Shown here piece by piece: positions 24,483 to 32,832 of a DNA stretch of 32,832 nucleotides. Position 1 is the first letter of the stretch. Each line of letters begins with the position of its first letter. Source of the DNA: Candidatus Poribacteria bacterium (GTDB taxonomy: Bacteria; Poribacteria; WGA-4E; WGA-3G); NCBI GenBank assembly GCA_009845545.1, contig VXZK01000358.1, positions 1-32,832 on the forward strand, in the 5' to 3' direction. A model generated the notes under the pieces. It saw only the letters and a list, made by a program, of their open reading frames with translations, was not told where the DNA came from and searched no databases. The position numbers and the translations under genes are program-made.

Positions 24483-26681
24483 CTAAAAAAGATTCGTTTT
24501 CAATAGATGGGCGATTTTGATGAACACTATCCGCTCGGTGTCTCCGTCTACATCTCGGTTATCGTTATAGACAATAAAGAAATTGCTTTCGGGCCGATAC
24601 TCATAAGCAAAAAGTGCGAAGACTCTACGTTCTTTCTCTAACGTGAATTGAGCACTCGCTCTTGCATACATCCGCTGCGCAAATTGATAGTTCACGATGA
24701 AACGGCGCGTCCACTCCGAGAGTTGCCATTGCGTTGTCTCCGGTGCTCTTTCATGGAGTCGTTGTAGAATAAGCTCAAAACTGAGTTTAGCAGTGGGACG
24801 AATGGTAATTTCTGGACGGATAAAGAAGGTGTCTTTATTATCGCGGACACCGAAGCTGCCGGTGTTTCGGATTTGCACGTATTTTGGCGGAAACCAGCCA
24901 GCAAAAAATCGCACTGTTCTGTCAGTCAAAGGTTCGTTGTTATCGTTAACATGGTAGTACCACTCTGGGCCGAGAAGAAAAAAGATGTTATTAACACCGA
25001 GGAGTCCGCTAAAACGTGCTCTATGGTTTGTGAGTTCGCCTGCGTGGTTCACGAGTCGTTCGTATTCGGCTTCACCTCGGAGCCTTTCGAGAGTCCCTTT
25101 GTATTGTTTGTTATAGCGGCTTCTAATGACCAATCCACGTCTGTCAACGCGCGGGATAAATCCGGTTTCGGGATTAAAATGTTCTCCAATGTCTGCGTAA
25201 ACCGCATCTAACGAGAACACATTTGTCCGACGCGCGAGTTGAACAAAGATCAGATCGTCTGCCGTGCTGTCTGCCATCTTGAGTCCGCCTGCCTTCCATT
25301 CTCTGGCGTATTCCAGATTCAGATTCACGTCTGCTGGTAGTTGAACGCGGGCATCGACGCCACCGGCGCGGTCATAAGTGCTGCCGCGTTGCTTATTGAC
25401 CCCTAACAACCCAACAGATGACGTTTTTCCGAGTTCCCGCTGCAACCGAAAAACAGAGTAGTTGTAGTTCGCAAGGGGCAACTCACCTTCTTCTATCTCT
25501 TTATCTGGGTTTTCTGGTCCCGCGACGGCTTCCATAAAGGCGAGATTGTATTTGCTGAATTTTCCGATAACCTTGCCACCGCCGATCAAATCTTCGACCC
25601 GTCGGCTATAGAATAGGTCAATCGGCATCTGAAAGAGTTCGTTGCCTTCAAGGAAAAATGGACGTTTCTCAGGGAAACGGAGCGGAATATCACTGAGATT
25701 TACGAGGTCAGGATCTGCCTCAATTTGTGCGAAGTCTGGGTTTAATGTTAGATCAACTGTGAAATCTTTAATAGGATACCGCAGGTCTAATCCGGCATCC
25801 GGTTTCACTTCAACAGTTGTCTCTCCATCTCCATCTTCGGGTTGCGAGCCTTGCGGTTTTAGCGTAGCATACGGTTTGAATTTCACGGGTCGCTTCGTAA
25901 CAAGGTCAGCGATCGGGAGGTCTGTTAGTTTCCCGAATTTGGAAACAGCGTATTGACGTTCGCCGAGATCTGCCCAGGTCTGTTCTTCAGCGAGGGCTTC
26001 GTCATTTCTCCAAAAGTTTATACCCCACGTTGCGATGTCGCTTGCTTTCGAGAATCGGAGTTCGGCAAACGGAATCGCAAATTCTGCTGTCCACTTGTCT
26101 ATCTCTTTTGCTGCTTGCCCTTGCCAATCACAATCCCATGAGATAGCTGTTCCGATGCTCGATGAACCGGTGCGTCTGTTTGTGCCTTCATTAATCAACC
26201 GCCGATCGGTTTGTGTACCGAGTGGGTTCAAGGCAAAAGCATAACAATTCCTGCCGTCAAGAAAAGTGTCGATTAGCACCTCAACATGATCATCGGAGAA
26301 GAAGAAAGAGTCGCGTCGGGTTTGATTTGCTGCGAGGTTGTCCATATCGGTCTTGAAACATTCAAACGCCACATAGAGTTTATTTGCGTCGTAAACGAGG
26401 TAGATAGTCGTTGGCTGTGTCGCTGGTTCGCCGCGCTGTGGTTCAAATTGAATGAGTCCGCTGGTTTTCGCGCTATTTTGCCAGCACGTGTCATCTAATT
26501 TTCCATCAATTTTCGGTGGGGTTTCCGTTCGGATGGCTTTAATCTCTCGGTGTGTAGAAGTTTCAGCGGGTTTGTGATCTGTGTCTGCCGGAAATGCTTT
26601 CCCCACTAACACATAGAGCGCGAAATAAGTGGTCAACGTAAAAAGATATAAGTTTCCAAGCCGTGCTTTAATTGTTCGCAT
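24483..26681 (-). CDS. CBM9-like/DUF5916 family protein, probably secreted or outer-membrane
   Basis: PPKIDGKLDDTCWQNSAKTSGLIQFEPQRGEPATQPTTIYLVYDANKLYVAFECF; DDHVEVLIDTFLDGRNCYAFALNPLGTQTDRRL; FPEKRPFFLEGNELF; C-terminal beta-rich barrel-like region. Confidence 0.85.
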   Translation of the reverse strand: MRTIKARLGNLYLFTLTTYFALYVLVGKAFPADTDHKPAETSTHREIKAIRTETPPKIDGKLDDTCWQNSAKTSGLIQFEPQRGEPATQPTTIYLVYDANKLYVAFECFKTDMDNLAANQTRRDSFFFSDDHVEVLIDTFLDGRNCYAFALNPLGTQTDRRLINEGTNRRTGSSSIGTAISWDCDWQGQAAKEIDKWTAEFAIPFAELRFSKASDIATWGINFWRNDEALAEEQTWADLGERQYAVSKFGKLTDLPIADLVTKRPVKFKPYATLKPQGSQPEDGDGETTVEVKPDAGLDLRYPIKDFTVDLTLNPDFAQIEADPDLVNLSDIPLRFPEKRPFFLEGNELFQMPIDLFYSRRVEDLIGGGKVIGKFSKYNLAFMEAVAGPENPDKEIEEGELPLANYNYSVFRLQRELGKTSSVGLLGVNKQRGSTYDRAGGVDARVQLPADVNLNLEYAREWKAGGLKMADSTADDLIFVQLARRTNVFSLDAVYADIGEHFNPETGFIPRVDRRGLVIRSRYNKQYKGTLERLRGEAEYERLVNHAGELTNHRARFSGLLGVNNIFFLLGPEWYYHVNDNNEPLTDRTVRFFAGWFPPKYVQIRNTGSFGVRDNKDTFFIRPEITIRPTAKLSFELILQRLHERAPETTQWQLSEWTRRFIVNYQFAQRMYARASAQFTLEKERRVFALFAYEYRPESNFFIVYNDNRDVDGDTERIVFIKIAHLLKTNLF

Positions 26682-26831
26682 CGGTTTACGTATGCAGAGC
26701 CTCCTTTTGTTTTTTGTAGAGTCTGCTTGCGATTTTAGCGCACATCTATTTTTCTGTCAATAGAAAAGGAAGGGGCAACGGAAGTATTCTGTTTTCCCTT
26801 AATTTCGATTTTCCGTTGATAGGATATTCGC

Positions 26832-26855
26832 TGTAGGAGCGATCTCCCGGTCGCT
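26832..26855 (-). repeat. REP-like hairpin repeat, opposite orientation
   Basis: Plus strand TGTAGGAGCGATCTCCCGGTCGCT; stem GAGCGA/TCGCTC; reverse complement ends ATCGCTCCTACA. Confidence 0.5.
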
Positions 26856-27016
26856 CTTGTTTTTTTTAAATCGGAAACCAACAGCCGAAAACTGATTTGC
26901 GTTGAATTTTTCTCGTTTATGTGGTAGATTATCCAATAGATCTTATAATGATTTATTTGTCAGTTTTAGTTGGCGTATGAAAAAATGGTAAGAAGTATCA
27001 TATTGGAGCTCAACTC

Positions 27017-29542
27017 ATGACATGTTATGAAAATCTCACGGATCAACCGAAAAAGTTAGTGCTACCATGGATAATCTCCACAGCCTTTGCTGTTTTAATT
27101 TTACTACTCATCGGTGTCGGGCCACAGTACTTTTCGACTTTCCAAAAACCGTACAATTTAAATGCCACCTCGGAACCGACTGTTGAGATAATTGAAGCAC
27201 TGATTGTTTTAGACACACCATCGAAACCCGCGATTCACAATCAGACAGGAAATTTGGCTACTCCCAGTAAAAATCTCGGAGCAGGTCAGAGACTGGATAC
27301 GCCACTTTTTGCTGCAGTTGCAGCTGACGAAACCGAGCTGTTGACACCGAATTCGCAGTGGGTCCAAACAAAGGGGCCGGAAGGCGGAAGGGTAGTCAGT
27401 TTTTTCACCACAACGCCCGGTGACATTTATGCTGGAACCGCTGCAGGGCTGTATAAACTTACAGATGGAAAACAGGTATGGCAACTCACCACCAGTGAGG
27501 CACCGGAAGCATTCACTGTGTATAACGAAATCGGGTGGTGGCCGATGACAGAACGTCGCGATACCTTATACTTTGCCACCGATACAGGGGTATTCGCCTC
27601 CATAGATCGGGGCGAAACTTGGAATACGCGCGGAATGCACCCGAAAGGGCTTCCTACTGGAATAGCGATAACGGATGGTATACATGAATCGGAACCCGAT
27701 ATTTTAATCTATCTTGCTCTTGCTAACGGAATATACCGGTCCGAGGATGCTGGAAAATCGTGGCTGCCTCTGAGGGATGGTCTGGTGGGCAAAAAAATTC
27801 GCGGACTCACCACGGTAGAAAACACCGTATTCGCGGGGACCGACGATGGGCTCTATCGTCTTAAGGCAGGAACGTGGGAACGACTCTCCGTCACTCAGAC
27901 AGATAGTCGTGGACAAAAACGACCAATTCACGCCTTAGCCGTTGCGGGGTCGCGCCTCTATGCCGCTATAGGAGAGCAATTCACAAGTGAAGTTGGAACG
28001 CAGGTTGAAACAATAATGACAGGTAGTACCTGGTGGTCACTTTACCGTTCAACCGACTTGGGCGATACATGGTACGCTGTAGATCCGAGAAAAAAATTGG
28101 AGAATAAAAGAGCATTGCAAAATGGGTCTGTTGTTGAATCCTCAACGGTTGTCATAAATTTTAAAAATCCGCATCTCGCTTCTGAAACCGATCTGGCACC
28201 ATCTGTCAAGATATTCGCATCAAAAGCAAGAGTTGTCGTAAGAGACCGTCAGAATCAATATTACTCAATGGATACTGGTGAAACTTGGACATCTTTGGAT
28301 TTACACGACCTATTAGATGATCGGCAGCATGTTATTCCGTCTGTTGTGATGCTGGACGCAAATACCTTCTATATAGGTAGCGAAACAGGCATTCATCGAA
28401 CAACCGATGCCGGTCAATCGTGGCATCAATTCAACACCGGGCTTGCAAGTAGAGATGTCACAGATTTAGTCGCTGCTAACGGTAAACTCTACGCGAAGAT
28501 AACAGATGGGATTGTTACTTCAACCGACGGTGGCGAATCGTGGACACCACTTCCTATTGGTGGAATTGATAATATTACGGATTTAGCAGCATTTGACGGA
28601 AGTGTTTACGCAAGGGGCGAAAAAAATATGTTAACCCGATTTTTTCGTTTATCTATTGATGAGGATAGATTTATTGCCATTCTTGAAACTCCCAATTTTG
28701 AAAAAGTCAAGTCAGATGAACAGGAGTGGTTGAACAGAATAGAGGATCCGTTTCGGGATGCCCTTACGGAGGAGGCTAAGCAGGGCCTCGAGATCGAGAT
28801 GGATGAACCAATAGATCTTGAAGATTACGATCCGGACAAGTTAAGTGCCGCACTCAATAAGCGTTTTCAAGACTTAGATGCGATTCTCTCGTTGTCTCGT
28901 TTAGGAGACTTTGTCGTCAGAGACGAGACATACTATGTTGAACGCAGGCAGAAACTTTTTAGATGGAAACCCGGGGCGACTGTATGGTATGATACTGGAT
29001 TACCAATAGAAGAAGAACGGACGGCTCCCGCTCAGCCCAATAAAGTTCCTTATGTTCCCGGTTTTCAAGTTCAACCGGGTCTAAAATTTGCTGTGTCGGG
29101 TCAGACCATTTACGTCGGTACGGGAAATGGAGCTCTATTTCAATCGTTTGATGAAGGAGACACCTGGAACAATATTACAGCGAACCTCCCATTTCCTATT
29201 TCGGGATTCAATATCGCCTTCGCGGGATCAACCGTTTACATAGCAACCGACAAAGGTGTAATATATTCCAGAGATGGGAGCGATTGGCACGAAACAGCCG
29301 ACATGGATGGCACAATGCTGGTTATAGACAGATTTGCTGTGGATGGCACGACGGTATACGGTGTTTTAGACATCCACGCGCATCCAGAGCGATATGTGTA
29401 TCAATTGAAAGAGAATTCTGACATGTGGAAACAGGTTACACCAGAAATTATGAATCGTGTCACTTCACTCACTATTGATGACAATACGCTTTATGTAGGA
29501 ACCATTGGTCGTGGCGTGATCCGCTTTACACTCGACGAATAA
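27017..29542 (+). CDS. membrane-anchored BNR/YCF48-like beta-propeller protein
   Basis: N-terminal TM helix (LPWIISTAFAVLILLLIGVG); repeated propeller units such as GVFASIDRGETWNTRG, GIYRSEDAGKSWLPLRDGL, GIHRTTDAGQSWHQFNTGL, GIVTSTDGGESWTPL, ALFQSFDEGDTWNNI. Confidence 0.85.
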   Translation: MTCYENLTDQPKKLVLPWIISTAFAVLILLLIGVGPQYFSTFQKPYNLNATSEPTVEIIEALIVLDTPSKPAIHNQTGNLATPSKNLGAGQRLDTPLFAAVAADETELLTPNSQWVQTKGPEGGRVVSFFTTTPGDIYAGTAAGLYKLTDGKQVWQLTTSEAPEAFTVYNEIGWWPMTERRDTLYFATDTGVFASIDRGETWNTRGMHPKGLPTGIAITDGIHESEPDILIYLALANGIYRSEDAGKSWLPLRDGLVGKKIRGLTTVENTVFAGTDDGLYRLKAGTWERLSVTQTDSRGQKRPIHALAVAGSRLYAAIGEQFTSEVGTQVETIMTGSTWWSLYRSTDLGDTWYAVDPRKKLENKRALQNGSVVESSTVVINFKNPHLASETDLAPSVKIFASKARVVVRDRQNQYYSMDTGETWTSLDLHDLLDDRQHVIPSVVMLDANTFYIGSETGIHRTTDAGQSWHQFNTGLASRDVTDLVAANGKLYAKITDGIVTSTDGGESWTPLPIGGIDNITDLAAFDGSVYARGEKNMLTRFFRLSIDEDRFIAILETPNFEKVKSDEQEWLNRIEDPFRDALTEEAKQGLEIEMDEPIDLEDYDPDKLSAALNKRFQDLDAILSLSRLGDFVVRDETYYVERRQKLFRWKPGATVWYDTGLPIEEERTAPAQPNKVPYVPGFQVQPGLKFAVSGQTIYVGTGNGALFQSFDEGDTWNNITANLPFPISGFNIAFAGSTVYIATDKGVIYSRDGSDWHETADMDGTMLVIDRFAVDGTTVYGVLDIHAHPERYVYQLKENSDMWKQVTPEIMNRVTSLTIDDNTLYVGTIGRGVIRFTLDE

Positions 29543-29780
29543 AGCGGATAGACTTCGGTTTCCGCTACGAGGTTTTATAAATTAAAATATGTCGGTAATG
29601 TTATTATAAAGGACAGGTATCAATCAAGAAATCCCTCCAATCCTGAAAATCCCGCTTCTGACCACTGATAACTGATACCCATTTCTCTGAAAACCGATTG
29701 ACAGTCTCCACAATCTGTGATAAACTTCGGCTTATGTGAACGACTATCACAAGTAATTTTTACAGCGAAGGAGACTATCA

Positions 29781-30728
29781 ATGGCTAAAATCAAGGTGCT
29801 GATCGCGAGTGGGATCAGCCAAGAGGTTGCGGATATGCTGCAAGATGCCCCACCGGAGATGGAAATAAATTTTTTACCGGAAGGCCAGCAGCTCAGCGAT
29901 CACCTTTCAGATGTCGAAATTCTCTATGGAACGGTGTCCGAGGCGGCATTCCCTCATGCGAAATCCCTTCAGTGGGTCATGCAGCCTTTTGTCGGCGTGG
30001 AAGGGTCAATGTATCCTGCCTTTAAAGAGAGTGATATTACACTGATAAACAGCAGACGCTTATACGGACCCCAACTCGCTGAGCACGCGTTTGCACTACT
30101 TCTTGCTCTGACACGCGGGATTAACACACAACTCGATTTGATGCGAGATAAGGCATGGAAATGGCTGCCTTGTGTGGAAGTGGCGGGAATGACGATGGGT
30201 GTGCTGGGACTCGGTGGTATCGGTAGGGCAGTCGCACAACGCGCAAAGGCGTTTGAGTTCAACGTGCTCGCTGTCGATCCAGAACCGATGGAAAAGCCGG
30301 ACACGGTTGATGAATTGGGACAACTGGATTGGTTGCCGGAGTTTTTATCGCGTTGCGACGTTCTAACGGTCTGCTGTCCTATCACGCCAGAAACCCATAA
30401 ACTGCTATCTCATGCAGAATTCGATGCCTTACCAGAGGGTAGTTTCTTCATTAATGTCAGTCGCGGTAGGGTGGTTGACGAAGAAGCACTGATTGCGGCC
30501 CTGGAAAGCGGGAGATTGGCGGGTGCGGGGTTAGATGTCACTTACACCGAACCGTGTCCAGCAGACAATCCGTTATGGACGCTTCCGCACGTTATCTTAA
30601 CGTCCCATACCGCGGGCGCATCGCAGAACATCGCCAAACGCGCGATGGAATTGTTTATTGAGAATATGCACAAATATGTAAATGGAGAACCTTTAACCAA
30701 CGTAGTAGACAAGGAAAAAGGGTATTAA
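29781..30728 (+). CDS. D-2-hydroxyacid dehydrogenase, NAD-binding
   Basis: MGVLGLGGIGRAVAQRAKAF, CCPITPETHKLLSHAEF, FINVSRGRVVDEEALIAALESGRLAGAGLDVTYTEPCPADNPLW, LTSHTAG. Confidence 0.93.
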   Translation: MAKIKVLIASGISQEVADMLQDAPPEMEINFLPEGQQLSDHLSDVEILYGTVSEAAFPHAKSLQWVMQPFVGVEGSMYPAFKESDITLINSRRLYGPQLAEHAFALLLALTRGINTQLDLMRDKAWKWLPCVEVAGMTMGVLGLGGIGRAVAQRAKAFEFNVLAVDPEPMEKPDTVDELGQLDWLPEFLSRCDVLTVCCPITPETHKLLSHAEFDALPEGSFFINVSRGRVVDEEALIAALESGRLAGAGLDVTYTEPCPADNPLWTLPHVILTSHTAGASQNIAKRAMELFIENMHKYVNGEPLTNVVDKEKGY

Positions 30729-30764
30729 TAGTTATCAGTTGTCGGTTTTCAGTTGTCAGTAGGC
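30729..30764. repeat. TATCAGTTGTCGGTTTTCAGTTGTCAGT simple repeat
   Basis: Direct read: TAGTTATCAGTTGTCGGTTTTCAGTTGTCAGTAGGC. Confidence 0.45.
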
Positions 30765-30839
30765 GAGGTTTCCTACCCCTGTAGCCTTGTGAAACATATT
30801 CATCCGCTTATCGACTGCCCAGTCACTCAAATCCGCATT

Positions 30840-32780
30840 ATGCCTCTATCACATTCGCCTATGGATACGCCAAATCATGAAAAGATTACCGTGCGTACCA
30901 TCCTTATATCGCTGCTACTTTTGCCATTCATCTACAAATGGCACATCGAATGTGAGGCTCTCCGATATACCTTCCCAACGTTGATGGCGCCCTTCTATAG
31001 TGTTGTATTCACACTGCTGGTCATCGCGATGCTCAACATCGTTGTTAAAAAACACGCAGCGAAGCACGCGCTGACCGGCGGTGAATTGATTAGCCTCTAT
31101 GTGCTGATGTCAATCACATTGCTGTTCATGTCCTACGATATGTTTCTGCCACTCGTCTCAATTATCGTTCATGCCTTCTATTTTGGCACGCCTGAAAATG
31201 AGTGGCGCGAACTCTTCTGGAGTTATCTACCAGACTGGTTGACGATCAATGATCCGAGTGTGCTTCGGGCGTTCTATCTCGGCGACGAGCCGTTTTTTGA
31301 GACCTATTATGTGATGAAGTGGTTGATCCCGACGTTCTGGTGGTGTGCATTCACTTTTGCGCTGATTTTCGTGATGCAGTGTATCAACGTGATTTTCCGA
31401 AAACAGTGGACGGAACAGGAACGCCTCGTGTACCCGATTGTTGAACTTCCGTATCAACTTGCCTACAATACAAACCGATTCCTGCGGAGCCGGGCGATGT
31501 GGTGTGGGTTCGGCATCGCGTCAATTATCAGTCTTGTGAATGGCGTTAACATTTTTTTTCCATCAATTCCGGCTTTCCCGAATAAACATATCCCCCTCGA
31601 CGCGCTATTTACTGAAAGACCCTGGACCGCTCTGCTCCGTGGTGGGAATGCGATCATTGTCTATCCATTTGCTGTTGGACTCGGTTTCCTGATGCCGCTT
31701 GAGCTGCTCACATCGTGTCTGCTCTTCTTTTTTCTTTATAAAGTACAATATTTCGTTGCTATCCTAACCGGATTGGAGAACATCCCCGGCTTTCCTTATC
31801 CGTACGAGCAGAATATTGGTGCGTACATCGGTATCTGTGCAGTTGCCTTGTGGGGTGCACGCCGACAGGTTTGGCGGGCATTTCGCACAGCGTTTGGCGG
31901 CAGACAGGGAGCAGATGCAAAAGAACCGATGCGGTATCGGAGCGCATTTTTGGGGATCGTTTTCGGTGGAATGTTCATCATCGGATTCGCGATGCGTGGT
32001 GGCATGGCGATGTGGATTGCGGTACTCTTTTTTGCTGCACATTTTGCGACGATTGCGATCCCGTTGACGCGTATTCGTGCACAAATCGGTTTCCCTATCC
32101 ACTCAACAACCTTTATTGGACCACACCATAGCCTCGTTAGCATACTCGGTACGCGTCGGATCGGTGCACGAAACCTGACGTGGTTTTCGCTTTTTTTCTG
32201 GTTTAATCGAGACAATCGGAGCCACCCGATGCCGCACCAACTTGAAGCGTTTAAGCTTGCTGAACGGGGTAACCTCGACGTAAAGGGACTATCGCGTTTG
32301 ATGCTTATGCTGACAGTCATTGCGATGCCATTGTGCATCTTCATGCTCGTGGATACGTTTTTTGAACTCGGTGTTAATTCTGGCAAGGTGGGTGGACAGA
32401 TTAACAGTTTCGGCGGACGGGCGTATCGCTTTCTTGAGGGTTGGCTCACTTCACCACAAGATGCAAACCCAGGGCATATCACTGCAATAGGGTTCGGTTT
32501 CGCTGTTACGATCCTGCTTTCTGCTGTACGCAGTCGACTCTTTTGGTGGCCGATCCATCCGCTCGGTTATGGTGTATCTTTCCATCTGCATCTGTTTTGG
32601 GCGGCGTTTATTATCAGTGCACTCGCCAAATGGAGTGTGCTAAAATATGGTGGGCTCGGTCTCTACCGGAAAACAGTACCGCTGTTCCTCGGACTGGCAC
32701 TCGGTGATTTTGTGATGGGGAGTTTCTGGAACATTTTAAGCATTATTCTTGATAGACCGACGTATACGTTTTATTACTGA
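30840..32780 (+). CDS. DUF6785-family polytopic membrane protein
   Basis: Many TM segments; WRELFWSYLPDWLTINDPSVLRAFYLG, EQERLVYPIVELPYQL, GHITAIGFGFAVTILLSAVRSRLFWWPIHPLGYGVS. Family assigned from memory of this pattern. Start ATG 30840 or 30861. Confidence 0.75.
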   Translation: MPLSHSPMDTPNHEKITVRTILISLLLLPFIYKWHIECEALRYTFPTLMAPFYSVVFTLLVIAMLNIVVKKHAAKHALTGGELISLYVLMSITLLFMSYDMFLPLVSIIVHAFYFGTPENEWRELFWSYLPDWLTINDPSVLRAFYLGDEPFFETYYVMKWLIPTFWWCAFTFALIFVMQCINVIFRKQWTEQERLVYPIVELPYQLAYNTNRFLRSRAMWCGFGIASIISLVNGVNIFFPSIPAFPNKHIPLDALFTERPWTALLRGGNAIIVYPFAVGLGFLMPLELLTSCLLFFFLYKVQYFVAILTGLENIPGFPYPYEQNIGAYIGICAVALWGARRQVWRAFRTAFGGRQGADAKEPMRYRSAFLGIVFGGMFIIGFAMRGGMAMWIAVLFFAAHFATIAIPLTRIRAQIGFPIHSTTFIGPHHSLVSILGTRRIGARNLTWFSLFFWFNRDNRSHPMPHQLEAFKLAERGNLDVKGLSRLMLMLTVIAMPLCIFMLVDTFFELGVNSGKVGGQINSFGGRAYRFLEGWLTSPQDANPGHITAIGFGFAVTILLSAVRSRLFWWPIHPLGYGVSFHLHLFWAAFIISALAKWSVLKYGGLGLYRKTVPLFLGLALGDFVMGSFWNILSIILDRPTYTFYY

Positions 32781-32832
32781 TACCATTTCTAAATGATGTT
32801 ATAACATTATCGGTTTTCGTGAAATCTGTAGC

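Noticed and set aside
24483-26681. TonB-dependent receptor call for the DUF5916 protein
   Set aside because: The C-terminus may be barrel-like, but no plug domain or TonB box is seen; the N-terminus fits CBM9-like plus DUF5916.
26832-26870. Hairpin followed by a T run, candidate rho-independent terminator on the plus strand
   Set aside because: No plus-strand gene ends here (flanking genes diverge), and the stem belongs to the REP-like family.
31796-32482. 228-aa minus-strand ORF antisense to the DUF6785 gene
   Set aside because: Opposite strand of a strong membrane protein CDS; Pro/Ser/Arg-rich shadow reading with no domain motif.

Overview
The window reads as a bacterial chromosomal segment. 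Gene content and the mix of families (DUF6785, DUF5916/CBM9, BNR/YCF48-like propeller, PIG-L deacetylase, SMP-30) recall Candidatus Poribacteria or a related FCB/PVC-type lineage; this placement is inference from memory. About 20 kb on the minus strand (24398 to 4387) is a nearly unbroken co-directional run: lnt, prfB, lysS, three GNAT genes, lolC/E permease, lolD, ilvE, bamA, ompH/Skp, lpxD, UbiA-type prenyltransferase, SpoU/TrmH methyltransferase, GGGP synthase, grpE, dnaJ, prmA. The most interesting content is an archaeal-type ether-lipid enzyme pair (GGGP synthase plus a DGGGP-synthase-like UbiA protein) directly downstream of the bamA-ompH-lpxD outer-membrane cluster. Other notable points are a prfB programmed +1 frameshift that the ORF track misses, an orphan tandem PurS protein, a tethered di-heme CxxCH protein, ATGA-coupled triplicate GNATs, a helicase 5' fragment cut by a stop, and dispersed repeat families (REP-like GTAGGAGCGAG, CCCCCTAAATCCCCC hairpins, a recurring 5' leader motif duplicated upstream of lolC). 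I found no tRNA, rRNA, CRISPR array, prophage or intact transposase. I did not identify a clearly new defence or mobile system.
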